DNA of 64,000 bases from Bacteroides ovatus (GCF_001314995.1 NZ_CP012938.1:434001-498000); one strand, 5' to 3'. Counted from the first letter of the stretch, positions 15,737 through 25,558 are shown. Program-made: numbers and translations. The notes: generated by a model from the letters alone, not told the origin.

Positions 15737-17279
15737 GAGCGATGATGCGAAGTTCGTTCCGGTAGTTCTCTATGATATGTGCAGTTTCCCCTAAGATTCG
15801 CTTAATTTTGCTTTTTTGCGATGAACTTAAGAAAAGATGTTCCTTTGTATATGCTGTTTCCCGCTCGGAGATTGTTTTATATTCTACCTCCATTTGATGA
15901 AGTAAATCTATCACTTCCTGCAATGTAAATTCGAACGGAGTACTGCCGTCCTGCTGTGTTGGCAAAGGTTCGCAATTATCATAACATAGTAGTGGATACT
16001 CCTGATTGTTGACGAAAACAGATCGTTTCCCTTTTCGGAGGGAATAAATATTCTTTTGTGCGATATTCCTGTTCTTTACGAAATCGTAGGCTTTCAGGAT
16101 TTTGTTGACCGGACGGAATTTATCCTGTTGGATATAAAACAACCGGTTGCTGTCTTTCCTCAAAGACTGGTAATCCGAAGCAAAGATGAGTAAATTTCCG
16201 GCAATGTGGTAACCTTCTATGCGATGATAGAAGGTATCTACGACCTGGATTCCCGGATCGCTAAGTTCCCGTAGGCTGTGTTCGGACTTCATGTTTTCTT
16301 TCAATGTATCCAGTTTCTGTTCCAGTCGTTTTTCTCCCAATAAATATGTATTGATTCCCCGTGCAATCGACTGTTCCACTATGTTTTCGATGATGGGGAG
16401 CTGCGAAACTTCATCCCACAGACAGGCACTCATCAGCAAGCAGTCGGAGAAGTGAATTCCCGGAGATTCGTTCAGATAGGCCGAGGTGCGGAGCAGACCT
16501 ACTATTTTTTTCCAACGGCGGTCGGATATATAGATCGGAGGGGTGTTTTCATCCCGCCCTGTATTATATTGTTCGATTTCTCGTTTGATATTGTGAATCA
16601 GCTCGAAGATGGTATAGTGGATACCTACTTTCTCACTTTCAGCTTGTATTTGATTGTATAATTCATCGTCTACCTGGAGTTTTGCCGGGATTTCAGGTTC
16701 TACTTCCCGTGTAGAAGAAATCATCTGGTCGAAAGCATATTCCTGTTCAATGCATCCGACAAACTGGCGGATCAGGAAACGGTCGTATAGGGCTTCCAGT
16801 CCTTCACCTTTTGCGGGTAGTTCGTTGGACGCGGCAATCAGCGCTTTCAGAGGAACACGCACCGTAAATTGTCCGTTGCGATATATCTTTTCATTGATTA
16901 CTGTCAAAAGAGAATTTTGGATAGCAGGACCGGCTTTCCATATTTCATCCAGGAAGACAATCGATGCTGTCGGCAAGTATCCTTTTGTAATACGTTCGTA
17001 TGTATCTTCATCTTTCAATTTTGAGATGGAGACGGGGCCGAATATTTCATCCGGTGTACTGAAACGAGACATCAGATATTCAAAAGCATCCGCATCTTTA
17101 AAAGCCAGTTTGAGCCTGCGCGCCACTAAGCTCTTGGCTACTCCCGGAGGGCCCAATAGAAAGATACTTTCACCTGCCATGGCAGATAATAGGGAGAGTG
17201 CGATGGTATGTTCTTTTTCGAATACTCCCTCATTGAGGGATTTCAGCAGTTGGGTGATATGGGATTTGATTGACTTCAT
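15705..17279 (-). CDS. ravA: RavA-like MoxR AAA+ ATPase
   Basis: A 524-residue ATPase; the start MKSIKSHITQLL is chosen because homology begins there and a -7 box lies upstream. It has Walker A (LLGPPGVAKS near residue 43), the RavA-type region FEYLMSRFSTPDEIFGP near 70-86, Walker B (IVFLDEIWKAGP near 108), sensor 1 (ALIAASNELP) and the arginine-finger region YDRFLIRQFVG. The C-terminal part contains the LARA-like and triple-helical regions of RavA. RavA is a hexameric chaperone-like ATPase acting with ViaA. The two genes form one operon. Confidence 0.88.
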   Translation of the reverse strand: MKSIKSHITQLLKSLNEGVFEKEHTIALSLLSAMAGESIFLLGPPGVAKSLVARRLKLAFKDADAFEYLMSRFSTPDEIFGPVSISKLKDEDTYERITKGYLPTASIVFLDEIWKAGPAIQNSLLTVINEKIYRNGQFTVRVPLKALIAASNELPAKGEGLEALYDRFLIRQFVGCIEQEYAFDQMISSTREVEPEIPAKLQVDDELYNQIQAESEKVGIHYTIFELIHNIKREIEQYNTGRDENTPPIYISDRRWKKIVGLLRTSAYLNESPGIHFSDCLLMSACLWDEVSQLPIIENIVEQSIARGINTYLLGEKRLEQKLDTLKENMKSEHSLRELSDPGIQVVDTFYHRIEGYHIAGNLLIFASDYQSLRKDSNRLFYIQQDKFRPVNKILKAYDFVKNRNIAQKNIYSLRKGKRSVFVNNQEYPLLCYDNCEPLPTQQDGSTPFEFTLQEVIDLLHQMEVEYKTISERETAYTKEHLFLSSSQKSKIKRILGETAHIIENYRNELRIIAHAHEQENREY

Positions 17280-17313
17280 GCGACAGATGATTTCATGTGT
17301 TGTTAGCAGGAGG

Positions 17314-17321
17314 CAAAGATA
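17314..17321 (-). promoter_or_regulatory. -7 box of ravA-viaA
   Basis: TATCTTTG on the minus strand, 34 nt upstream of the ravA ATG; no clear -33 box. Confidence 0.45.
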
Positions 17322-17405
17322 CAAGAATTCTTTGAAATAGACTTCATTGGGGGGATTTACCCCCTAGATTTAGGCAATTTCCTCCCGATAAGTAGGAGTT
17401 TTCAG

Positions 17406-17436
17406 TTTCATAAGGAAAATTCATTCTCTACTTTTG
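17406..17436 (+). promoter_or_regulatory. promoter of the 17494 lipoprotein gene
   Basis: TTTC (17406-17409), 19 nt, TACTTTTG (17429-17436). The leader to the ATG is 57 nt, A-rich, with AAAGGAAT just before the start. Confidence 0.5.
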
Positions 17437-17493
17437 TTCTATCGAAAGATAAATGATAGATAATAATTAGAGAACCGTTAAAAATAAAGGAAT

Positions 17494-17937
17494 ATGAAAA
17501 CGAACACATTTAAATACTTCGGTTTGGCTTTGATGGCTATATTGATGGTCAGTTTTACCTCTTGCGAAGTGGAAATAGACAGTTTCTATGATGATGATAA
17601 TAATGGTACAGGATACTATAATCGTTCGGCTGATTTGTGTAGCCGTACCTGGGTTAGTTTCTACCGGGACATGGACGGTAACTATTGTCGTCAGGAACTG
17701 GATTTCTTTTTAGATCGTACGGGAATTGACTATATACGGGTGGAATATCCTAACGGAGCAGTAGAGCAGTATGAATATAATTTCCGTTGGAGCTGGGAGA
17801 ATTATGCGCAGACTTCCATTCGTATGTCATACGGACCGAATGATGTTTCATACCTGGATGATGTGTACATCGGTGGAAACAGGTTAAGCGGTTATCTGGA
17901 CGGACGAAATAACTTTGTGGAGTTTCAGGGGAAATGA
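17494..17937 (+). CDS. small hypothetical lipoprotein
   Basis: A 147-residue protein with a lipoprotein signal (YFGLALMAILMVSFTSC, lipobox cysteine near residue 24). The mature part is acidic (FYDDDNNGTG) and then beta-rich with many Tyr/Trp residues (RTWVSFYRDMDG; WSWENYAQTSIRMSYG), suggesting a small lipocalin- or immunoglobulin-like barrel. No named family is recognised. It is monocistronic. The 260 nt that follow are A/G-rich and hold nothing identifiable until the next promoter. Confidence 0.72.
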   Translation: MKTNTFKYFGLALMAILMVSFTSCEVEIDSFYDDDNNGTGYYNRSADLCSRTWVSFYRDMDGNYCRQELDFFLDRTGIDYIRVEYPNGAVEQYEYNFRWSWENYAQTSIRMSYGPNDVSYLDDVYIGGNRLSGYLDGRNNFVEFQGK

Positions 17938-18117
17938 TGAAAGATAAAACGGAAAGAAACAGAGGGAAAAAGATCGTTTGAGGGATAACAAGATGCAGGT
18001 GAAAAGAGAAGGATAAGATAGTTAAGATAGAAATAGGATAGTTATTAGGAACAAAATAATAGGTAACGGAGTAAAAGGGTAATCAATAAGATTTCAGGAT
18101 ATATGATTCAGGGTATA

Positions 18118-18186
18118 AATAGGGCGCGAAATGAAAGCTTAAAAGTTTTGAACCGGACTAAATAGTTTTTATCTTTGCGCCCTATT
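18118..18186 (+). promoter_or_regulatory. promoter of the AspT/YidE-type transporter with flanking inverted repeat
   Basis: TTTG (18147-18150), 19 nt, TATCTTTG (18170-18177). AATAGGGCGCGAA (18118-18130) and TTTGCGCCCTATT (18174-18186) are inverted repeats matching at 12 of 13 positions. One arm lies upstream of the -33 box and the other covers the -7 box and transcription start. Confidence 0.65.
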
Positions 18187-18199
18187 AGTTTTTATATAC

Positions 18200-19864
18200 A
18201 TGGAGTGGTTATATAGTCTATTTCTCGAACATTCTGCCTTACAGGCTGTTGTGGTACTTTCATTGATTTCTGCCATTGGTCTGGGCTTGGGAAGAGTGCA
18301 TTTCTGGGGAGTTTCCCTGGGAGTCACTTTTGTTTTTTTTGCAGGCATCCTCGCCGGCCATCTCGGGCTTTCGGTCGATCCGCAGATGTTGAACTACGCA
18401 GAAAGTTTCGGACTGGTCATTTTCGTTTATTCTCTCGGTTTGCAAGTCGGTCCCGGTTTCTTTAGCTCTTTCCGCAAAGGAGGGGTGACATTGAATATGC
18501 TGGCATTGGGAGTTGTTCTGTTGGGAACATTGTTGACGGTGGTGGCCAGTTATGCGACAGGTGTCTCTCTTCCTGATATGGTTGGTATCCTTTGTGGAGC
18601 AACGACGAATACTCCGGCGTTGGGAGCTGCACAACAAACATTGAAACAGATGGGAATGGACAGCAGTACTCCTGCTTTAGGATGTGCGGTAGCCTATCCG
18701 ATGGGGGTAGTTGGTGTAATCCTTGCCGTTTTATTAATTCGCAAAGTGTTGGTTCGCAAAGAAGACTTGGAGATAAAAGAGAAAGACGATGCGAACAAAA
18801 CCTACATTGCAGCGTTTCAAGTACACAATCCTGCTATTTTCAATAAAAGCATCAAGGATATAGCTCGCATGAGTTACCCGAAGTTTGTCATCTCCCGCTT
18901 ATGGCGTGACGGACATGTAAGTATTCCGACTTCTGACAAGATATTGAAGGAAGGTGACCGTTTGCTGGTGGTAACTGCGGAGAAAGATGCTTTGGCCTTG
19001 ACCGTGCTTTTTGGTGAACAGGAAAATACGGATTGGAATAAAGAGGACATTGACTGGAATGCGATTGATAGTGAATTGATTTCGCAACGTATTGTCGTTA
19101 CCCGCCCTGAACTGAATGGTAAGAAACTCGGTTCACTCCGGTTGAGAAATCATTATGGGATTAACATCAGTCGCGTTTACCGGTCGGGTGTGCAGTTGCT
19201 TGCTACTCCGGGATTGGTACTTCAATTAGGAGACCGCCTGACGGTAGTGGGAGAGGCTGCTGCTATTCAGAATGTGGAGAAAGTACTTGGAAATGCTGTA
19301 AAAAGTTTGAAAGAACCCAATCTGGTTGTTGTGTTTATCGGCATCGTACTCGGTTTGGCATTGGGGGCGATTCCTTTCTCTTTTCCGGGTGTCAGTACTC
19401 CTGTGAAGCTGGGATTAGCGGGTGGACCGATTATCGTTGGTATCCTTCTGGGAACTTTTGGACCACGGATACACATGATTACTTATACCACCCGTAGTGC
19501 GAATCTGATGCTGCGTGCCTTGGGACTTTCCATGTACCTTGCTTGTCTGGGACTGGATGCCGGAGCTCATTTTTTTGACACCGTATTCCGTCCGGAAGGT
19601 TTGTTATGGATCGCTTTAGGAGCCGGATTGACTATTGTTCCAACCGTACTGGTGGGGTTTGTGGCTTTCAAGATGATGAAGATTGATTTCGGTACTGTAT
19701 CCGGTATGTTGTGCGGAAGTATGGCAAATCCGATGGCACTGAACTATGTAAACGATACAATTCCCGGCGACAACCCATCCGTAGCCTACGCGACTGTTTA
19801 TCCGCTGTGTATGTTCCTGCGGGTGATTATCGCTCAAGTGCTGTTAATGTTCTTGTTAAATTGA
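18200..19864 (+). CDS. AspT/YidE/YbjL-type transporter with paired TrkA_C domains
   Basis: A 554-residue polytopic membrane protein. Two antiporter 'duplication' membrane domains (about residues 5-175 and 370-550), each with GxxxG-rich helices and repeated CG(A/S)x(T/A)N(T/P) motifs (CGATTNTPALG near 137; CGSMANPMALN near 507), flank two cytosolic RCK_C/TrkA_C domains (about 200-360). The architecture matches the AspT/YidE family of anion or aspartate:alanine-type exchangers; the substrate here is unknown. A GCGCCCT-containing inverted repeat around its promoter suggests dedicated regulation. Confidence 0.85.
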   Translation: MEWLYSLFLEHSALQAVVVLSLISAIGLGLGRVHFWGVSLGVTFVFFAGILAGHLGLSVDPQMLNYAESFGLVIFVYSLGLQVGPGFFSSFRKGGVTLNMLALGVVLLGTLLTVVASYATGVSLPDMVGILCGATTNTPALGAAQQTLKQMGMDSSTPALGCAVAYPMGVVGVILAVLLIRKVLVRKEDLEIKEKDDANKTYIAAFQVHNPAIFNKSIKDIARMSYPKFVISRLWRDGHVSIPTSDKILKEGDRLLVVTAEKDALALTVLFGEQENTDWNKEDIDWNAIDSELISQRIVVTRPELNGKKLGSLRLRNHYGINISRVYRSGVQLLATPGLVLQLGDRLTVVGEAAAIQNVEKVLGNAVKSLKEPNLVVVFIGIVLGLALGAIPFSFPGVSTPVKLGLAGGPIIVGILLGTFGPRIHMITYTTRSANLMLRALGLSMYLACLGLDAGAHFFDTVFRPEGLLWIALGAGLTIVPTVLVGFVAFKMMKIDFGTVSGMLCGSMANPMALNYVNDTIPGDNPSVAYATVYPLCMFLRVIIAQVLLMFLLN

Positions 19865-20063
19865 GAATTGAAAATTGAGAAATGATGGATTTGTAAATAA
19901 AAAGTAGTCATTTCTTAATCAGGAATCGTATAAAATAGATAAATTTGTAACAAGAAAAAGGAGAGGAATTAATAAATTCCTTTTTTGAGTTACTAAATGG
20001 TAAGTTGTCAACTAATAATAAGTTGCCAATTAATAAATTGTAAATAGTAAAATAGTAAATAGA

Positions 20064-22058
20064 ATGACTGCTCAAAGTAACATAACTCCTGAAAGCATTG
20101 TGAGTGATCTCCGTTACCTGCAACTGCTTTCCCGAAGTTTTCCTACCATTGCTGATGCCAGTACGGAAATAATCAACTTAGAGGCTATCTTAAATCTACC
20201 TAAAGGGACGGAACATTTCCTGACTGATATTCATGGAGAATATGAAGCTTTTCAGCATGTACTGAAAAATGCTTCCGGTGCGGTAAAACGTAAAGTAAAT
20301 GAAATATTCGGCAACACTCTTCGTGAAGCTGAAAAGAAAGAAATCTGTACTTTGATTTATTATCCCGAAGAGAAACTGCAATTGGTGAAGGCCCGTGAAA
20401 AGGATCTGGATGATTGGTATCTGATTACGCTGAACCAACTGGTGAAAGTCTGTCAGAACGTGTCTTCCAAATATACTCGTTCGAAGGTTCGTAAATCACT
20501 GCCTGCCGAATTCTCTTATATCATTCAGGAGTTATTGCACGAATCGTCTATCGAACCGAATAAGCATGCTTATATTAATGTAATTATCAGCACAATTATC
20601 ACTACGAAGCGTGCCGACGATTTCATTATCGCTATGTGTAATCTGATTCAGCGCTTGACTATTGATTCTCTTCATATCGTAGGTGATATTTACGACCGTG
20701 GTCCCGGTGCGCATATCATTATGGATACATTGTGTAATTACCACAATTTCGATATTCAATGGGGAAATCATGATATTCTCTGGATGGGAGCAGCTTCCGG
20801 TAATGATAGTTGTATCGCTAACGTGATACGTATGTCTATGCGCTATGGTAATCTGGGGACACTTGAAGACGGATACGGAATCAATTTGCTTCCATTGGCT
20901 ACTTTTGCAATGGATACGTATGCCGATGATCCTTGCACGATTTTCATGCCGAAAATGAACTTTGCCGATGCTCATTATAATGAGAAGACTTTGCGTCTGA
21001 TTACTCAAATGCATAAAGCCATTACCATTATCCAGTTTAAGCTGGAAGCTGAAATCATCGACCGCCGTCCGGAATTCGGAATGGCTAATCGTAAACTTCT
21101 GGAGAAGATTGATTTTGAACGCGGCGTCTTTGTATATGAAGGAAAAGAATATGCTTTGCGTGATACCAATTTCCCGACTGTAGATCCGGCAGATCCTTAC
21201 CGACTGACTGAAGAAGAACGTGAATTGGTAGAAAAGATTCATTATTCATTTATGAATAGTGAGAAATTGAAGAAGCACATGCGTTGTCTGTTTACCTATG
21301 GCGGCATGTATCTGGTTTCAAACTCGAATCTTCTTTATCATGCTTCTGTTCCTCTGAATGAGGATGGCAGCTTTAAACATGTCAAAATACGTGGTAAGGA
21401 ATACTGGGGACATAAATTGCTGGATAAAGCCGATCAATTGATCCGTACCGCTTATTTCGATGAAGAAGGAGAGGAGGATAAGGAATTTGCTATGGATTAT
21501 ATCTGGTATATGTGGTGTGGTCCGGAAGCTCCTTTGTTCGATAAAGATAAGATGGCGACTTTTGAGCGCTATTTTGTAGAAGATAAAGAGTTACATAAAG
21601 AAAAGAAAGGCTATTATTACACATTGCGTAATCGGGAAGATATTTGTGACCAGATTTTGACAGAGTTTGGAGCTTCAGGGCCTCATTCGCATATTATCAA
21701 CGGTCATGTGCCTGTGAAAACGATTCAGGGAGAACAACCTATGAAAGCCAATGGCAAGCTTTTCGTTATTGATGGTGGCTTTTCAAAAGCTTATCAGCCG
21801 GAAACGGGAATTGCGGGGTATACGCTTGTTTATCATTCTCATGGTATGCAACTCGTACAGCACGAACCATTCCAGTCTCGTCAGAAAGCCATTGAAGAGG
21901 GGCTTGATATCAAATCGACCAACTTCGTTCTCGAATTTAATTCGCAACGAATGATGGTGAAAGATACCGATAAGGGAAAAGAACTAGTGACTCAAATACA
22001 GGATTTGAAGAAACTGCTTGTTGCTTATCGTACTGGTCTGATAAAAGAAAAGGTGTGA
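20064..22058 (+). CDS. fbp: fructose-1,6-bisphosphatase, class III
   Basis: A 664-residue enzyme of the Firmicutes/Bacteroidetes FBPase class III (FBPase_2). It hydrolyses fructose-1,6-bisphosphate to fructose-6-phosphate in gluconeogenesis. The metallophosphoesterase motifs are visible: DIHGEYEAF near residue 55, VGDIYDRGPG near 211, WGNHDILWMG near 232 and the C-terminal HSHIINGHVPVK near 545. Length is normal for the class. It is preceded by an A/T-rich 200-nt region and followed by a strong terminator. It complements the pentose phosphate genes further along in controlling hexose phosphate flow. Confidence 0.95.
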   Translation: MTAQSNITPESIVSDLRYLQLLSRSFPTIADASTEIINLEAILNLPKGTEHFLTDIHGEYEAFQHVLKNASGAVKRKVNEIFGNTLREAEKKEICTLIYYPEEKLQLVKAREKDLDDWYLITLNQLVKVCQNVSSKYTRSKVRKSLPAEFSYIIQELLHESSIEPNKHAYINVIISTIITTKRADDFIIAMCNLIQRLTIDSLHIVGDIYDRGPGAHIIMDTLCNYHNFDIQWGNHDILWMGAASGNDSCIANVIRMSMRYGNLGTLEDGYGINLLPLATFAMDTYADDPCTIFMPKMNFADAHYNEKTLRLITQMHKAITIIQFKLEAEIIDRRPEFGMANRKLLEKIDFERGVFVYEGKEYALRDTNFPTVDPADPYRLTEEERELVEKIHYSFMNSEKLKKHMRCLFTYGGMYLVSNSNLLYHASVPLNEDGSFKHVKIRGKEYWGHKLLDKADQLIRTAYFDEEGEEDKEFAMDYIWYMWCGPEAPLFDKDKMATFERYFVEDKELHKEKKGYYYTLRNREDICDQILTEFGASGPHSHIINGHVPVKTIQGEQPMKANGKLFVIDGGFSKAYQPETGIAGYTLVYHSHGMQLVQHEPFQSRQKAIEEGLDIKSTNFVLEFNSQRMMVKDTDKGKELVTQIQDLKKLLVAYRTGLIKEKV

Positions 22059-22155
22059 TAGATTGAAATGATAAGGGCTTAAAACCATCATTTATCATTT
22101 GATAGTTTTAGTAATGCTTAAAATATAGTGTCTTTATTTACTTGATACATAAGGA

Positions 22156-22193
22156 AAAAGTGCAATTCATTATTAATATTGAATTGCACTTTT
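22156..22193. terminator. bidirectional terminator, fbp / acetyltransferase gene
   Basis: AAAAGTGCAATTCA (22156-22169) pairs with TGAATTGCACTTT (22180-22193), with A/T runs on both sides, between convergent genes. Confidence 0.85.
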
Positions 22194-22197
22194 ATTA

Positions 22198-22662
22198 TTA
22201 ATGCCCGTTATATTCCATACTATACATATCAAAGCCTTTGGCCCAATAGTCTCTTTGGATTTCTTTCAGTGTGAATCCTTGCTTTTCGTAGAATTTATAG
22301 GCTAATTGTGAAGTTCTAACGGTTATTTTTTGAATACCATCAATGGACTTTAATATTTCAATTCTATATTTTAATAATTTTGCTCCTAACGATTTGCCTT
22401 GGTACTGGGGATGTATGATATCCCAACTTATTTTTCCGCTGGCTTTATCCTTTGTAAAATTTATTCCGCCACAGCCTACAACCTTCTTGTTGAGTAATAG
22501 AACAAAATAAAGTTCACGTTCGCTATCCAGATAGTTACTAAAATCAGCTTCTTCTTTCGGTGCAAAATATGCAGGCGTGTTCTGTCTGATTAAATCTATT
22601 ACAGCATTCTTATCTGTTGGCTGGTATTCTCTAATTGTAGTTATGTTCATCTCAACGTTCAT
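22198..22662 (-). CDS. GNAT-family N-acetyltransferase
   Basis: A 154-residue protein (start at MNVEMN; the Met four codons later is also possible). GNAT motifs: the beta4 segment VVGCGGINF near residue 63, the acetyl-CoA loop YQGKSLGAKLL near 88-98 (Q/RxxGxG/A type) and the C-terminal YKFYEKQGFTLKEI typical of the family. It transfers an acetyl group from acetyl-CoA to an unknown amine. It lies 11 nt after the LA_2272-repeat gene and is likely co-transcribed with it. Confidence 0.85.
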   Translation of the reverse strand: MNVEMNITTIREYQPTDKNAVIDLIRQNTPAYFAPKEEADFSNYLDSERELYFVLLLNKKVVGCGGINFTKDKASGKISWDIIHPQYQGKSLGAKLLKYRIEILKSIDGIQKITVRTSQLAYKFYEKQGFTLKEIQRDYWAKGFDMYSMEYNGH

Positions 22663-22673
22663 TGTAATTTTAT

Positions 22674-23822
22674 TTAGAAAAGAACAATGCCTGCTTCTAT
22701 AATCGCTCCTTTATCGTAATTGCTTGATTTATTATAGAATCTGGTTAGCCCATAACCGCCTGTTGCAAAGATACCGAACTTTCTGGTAAATTGATATTCC
22801 AGATTGGCACGTGCCTGCAATGCATATAAACGTTTCGGAATCACCTCGTCTTTGTTATCGAAAGCCTCGATATGCTGGTAGCCAAGGTCTCCGCTGATGG
22901 ATAAGCCTTTGTAAAGAGTGAAGGACAAGCCGGCACGATAGGATGCACTTGCCGAAAACTTATCATTCAATCCCTGATACATGGAGCCGATTCCCAGAAT
23001 GGTATAAAACAATTGGTTCTTGAAGCGTACACCTATATTGGCAGGCGTAGCATTTCCACCATACACCATCATTTGCACTCTTGTATCAGGATTCGCATTA
23101 ACCAATCCGAGTTGGAATCCCTTCATATCTTCTTTGTAATAATTGACAAGGCCAATTTGAAGTCCGCGGGCCTGCGTTGCATAATTACATAATGCTATTT
23201 GCACCCCATTCAGTTTCGATGCAGTTATGTTGGCAATTCCTGCAATCTGCAAGCCGTTCATGTGTTCGCCTACTACATTCAAAAGTCCGGAAGCCATCAA
23301 GCCGCCGAAACTCTGCCCTGTAATATTTGCCGCTCCGGAAAAGTGTAGCCCCGAAGCCATATTGCCCGTCACATTCATGAAACCGCTAATCATTAACCCC
23401 GAGGTATTATCTCCTCCGATACTGGTTAAACCGGATATGATTACTCCTTGTGTTCTGTCGCCAGTGATATTTACTAGTCCGGCAGCAGAAAGCCCTACGG
23501 TGTTGTTGCCGCTGATATTACTGATACCGGCTAGCTGGACACCCCTCATTGTTCCACCTGCCAGATTGGCTAATCCGGTGATCTGTACTCCGTTCATGTC
23601 ACCATGTACCACACTTCCCAATGCATTGATACCCACACCGTTCAAGCGATTCATTGTAGACAGGAGACCGATGTTCACATAAGTCGTCTGTGTACTGTCA
23701 TGCGGTTGCGTACAAATATCTTTCCAGATAGATATATTAATACCTGCACTCTTGTTCTGTGCTGGTAAACAAACGGCAGCCATTAGTATAGCTGCCGTGA
23801 ATATTGTTTTCTTTATCTTCAT
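22674..23822 (-). CDS. LA_2272-type surface repeat protein (outer membrane)
   Basis: A 382-residue secreted protein with signal peptide (TIFTAAILMAAVCLPAQ). Residues about 50-220 contain roughly eight copies of a 22-23-residue repeat of the form G(L/V)xxSGxxNITGxxxxG (GLSAAGLVNITGDRTQG, GLMISGFMNVTGNMASG, GLMASGLLNVVGEHMNG), as expected for a beta-solenoid. The last 150 residues look like outer-membrane strands (ASASYRAGLSFTLYKGLSISG; KFGIFATGGYGLTRFY), ending in an aromatic residue (VLF). The family name is from memory; function is unknown. Confidence 0.75.
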   Translation of the reverse strand: MKIKKTIFTAAILMAAVCLPAQNKSAGINISIWKDICTQPHDSTQTTYVNIGLLSTMNRLNGVGINALGSVVHGDMNGVQITGLANLAGGTMRGVQLAGISNISGNNTVGLSAAGLVNITGDRTQGVIISGLTSIGGDNTSGLMISGFMNVTGNMASGLHFSGAANITGQSFGGLMASGLLNVVGEHMNGLQIAGIANITASKLNGVQIALCNYATQARGLQIGLVNYYKEDMKGFQLGLVNANPDTRVQMMVYGGNATPANIGVRFKNQLFYTILGIGSMYQGLNDKFSASASYRAGLSFTLYKGLSISGDLGYQHIEAFDNKDEVIPKRLYALQARANLEYQFTRKFGIFATGGYGLTRFYNKSSNYDKGAIIEAGIVLF

Positions 23823-23871
23823 TCCTTTCTCTTTTCGGTTTAAGTAATATCTCTATGCAGCTAACTTTATA

Positions 23872-25530
23872 TTAGCCTTTTGCTTCCTGGTATAAATAAC
23901 GTTTGATGCTCTTCTTCGGTGTCTTTTCGAATTCTTCCGGATAGATTTTCATCTTGGATATTTGGCTGTAAGCCGGTAGCGTATCATTCAGTGCCACACG
24001 GTTTTCTTCCATTATTTGCTCGATGTCTTCATTCTTCAGGCCATGAGCGAAAGCGTCGTCAAAATCAGGATAAACAAGTCCGACAAGTTTTTCGTTTTGC
24101 TGAACGATAATACTTTCAGCCACGTATGGCAGGTTGTTCAATTTATCTTCAATTTCTTCCGGGTAGATATTCTGTCCGCTGGCACTCAATAACAGGTTCT
24201 TGCTGCGTCCTTTGATCGTAACATTTCCTTCGGCGTCCATCAAAGCCAGGTCACCTGTATGCAGCCATCCGTCTTTGTCGATAACTTCTTGGGTAGCTTC
24301 TTCGTTTTTGTAATATCCCAACATCACATTTGGACCCTTACATACGATTTCGCCAACAATGTTCTCGGGATCAGATGACAACACTTTCACATCCATACGT
24401 GGTACAGCTTTTCCGCATGAACCCGGCTTGAATCTTCTCCAATCCTCGTAACAGATAATCGGACCACATTCCGTCATTCCATATCCTACTGTATAAGGGA
24501 AATCAATCATTTTCAAGAACTGTTCTACTTCCTGATTGAAAGCAGCACCTCCTACAATAACAGCTTTGAAGTTTCCGCCAAATGCTTTAATCATTTCTTC
24601 GCGTACCGTTGCTTTTATCTTGTCGTTGATGATAGGCACTTTTAGTAAGATCTTCATTGCAGGAGTTTCCAATTTCGGAAGCACGCTCTTCTTGATGATT
24701 TTTTCGATGATAAGCGGTACGGCAACAATCAGATTAGGTTTCACCTCTTCGAAAGCCTGGAAAATGATTTTCGGACTCGGCATGCGAGTAAGGAAATAGA
24801 TGTGGCAACCCACGGAGAACTCATAAAGGAATTCGAAAGCCAGTCCGTACATGTGTGCCATAGGGAGCATGGATACGATCTTATCTCCGGCTTGCAGGTC
24901 TAATACTTCAAAAGCAAATTTGGTATTCGACCACAGACTGCGATAGGGGAGCATTACTCCTTTCGAGTAACTTGTTGTTCCTGAAGTATAATTGATAACA
25001 GCCAGTTCTTCCGGTTCATCCTTATGATAAGCGATATGCTCTGTGCGGAAATTCTTCGGATATTTTTTGCCGAACATTTCGTTCAGGTGTTCGCGTGCAT
25101 AAGTCAGTCGTTCGCTGCGTGACACTAGCAGGGTGAAGTCGTTCATCATCAGGATACCCTCCAGTAGCGGCATTGCCGACTCATTCAGGTTTTCCCATAC
25201 CATATCTCCTACAAGCAGTAATTTTGCTTCGGAATGGTTGACGATGTTATGTATATTGTCCGCTTTAAATTCATGGAGAATGGGTACAACAACTGCCCCA
25301 TACGTCAGTGTAGCAAGAAAAGTGACTCCCCAATGAGAGCTGTTTCTTCCGCAAACAGCGATTTTATCTCCTTTGCGGATTCCACTTTCTTCAAAAATGA
25401 TATGGAGTTTTTCGATCTTGCGAGCTACGTCTTTATACTGTAAAGTTGCACCTTTATAATCGGTCAGGGCATCCAGGTCCCAATTATTTTTGATACTATT
25501 CTCAATGTAGGCTATAAAACTTTGTTCCAT
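23872..25530 (-). CDS. AMP-dependent long-chain fatty acid-CoA ligase
   Basis: A 552-residue ANL-superfamily enzyme (start at MEQSFIAY; an ATG four codons earlier lies only about 10 nt after the predicted transcription start). It activates a carboxylic acid as acyl-AMP, then forms the CoA thioester. Motifs: the P-loop INYTSGTTSYSKGVML near residue 185 (variant, with Ser-Tyr-Ser where Gly-x-Pro is usual), YGMTECGP near 340, LHTGDLALMDAEGNVTIKGRSKNL near 430-455 and the C-terminal catalytic Lys in KTPKKSIKRYLY. Probably used for exogenous or recycled fatty acids. Confidence 0.88.
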   Translation of the reverse strand: MEQSFIAYIENSIKNNWDLDALTDYKGATLQYKDVARKIEKLHIIFEESGIRKGDKIAVCGRNSSHWGVTFLATLTYGAVVVPILHEFKADNIHNIVNHSEAKLLLVGDMVWENLNESAMPLLEGILMMNDFTLLVSRSERLTYAREHLNEMFGKKYPKNFRTEHIAYHKDEPEELAVINYTSGTTSYSKGVMLPYRSLWSNTKFAFEVLDLQAGDKIVSMLPMAHMYGLAFEFLYEFSVGCHIYFLTRMPSPKIIFQAFEEVKPNLIVAVPLIIEKIIKKSVLPKLETPAMKILLKVPIINDKIKATVREEMIKAFGGNFKAVIVGGAAFNQEVEQFLKMIDFPYTVGYGMTECGPIICYEDWRRFKPGSCGKAVPRMDVKVLSSDPENIVGEIVCKGPNVMLGYYKNEEATQEVIDKDGWLHTGDLALMDAEGNVTIKGRSKNLLLSASGQNIYPEEIEDKLNNLPYVAESIIVQQNEKLVGLVYPDFDDAFAHGLKNEDIEQIMEENRVALNDTLPAYSQISKMKIYPEEFEKTPKKSIKRYLYQEAKG

Positions 25531-25558
25531 TGTTTTGCACATTTGGTATTAATTTGTG

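Noticed and set aside
19940..19947. TAAATTTG as the fbp promoter -7 box
   Set aside because: No -33 element at 19-21 nt, and it is more than 100 nt from the start codon in a simple A/T-rich sequence; left unassigned.
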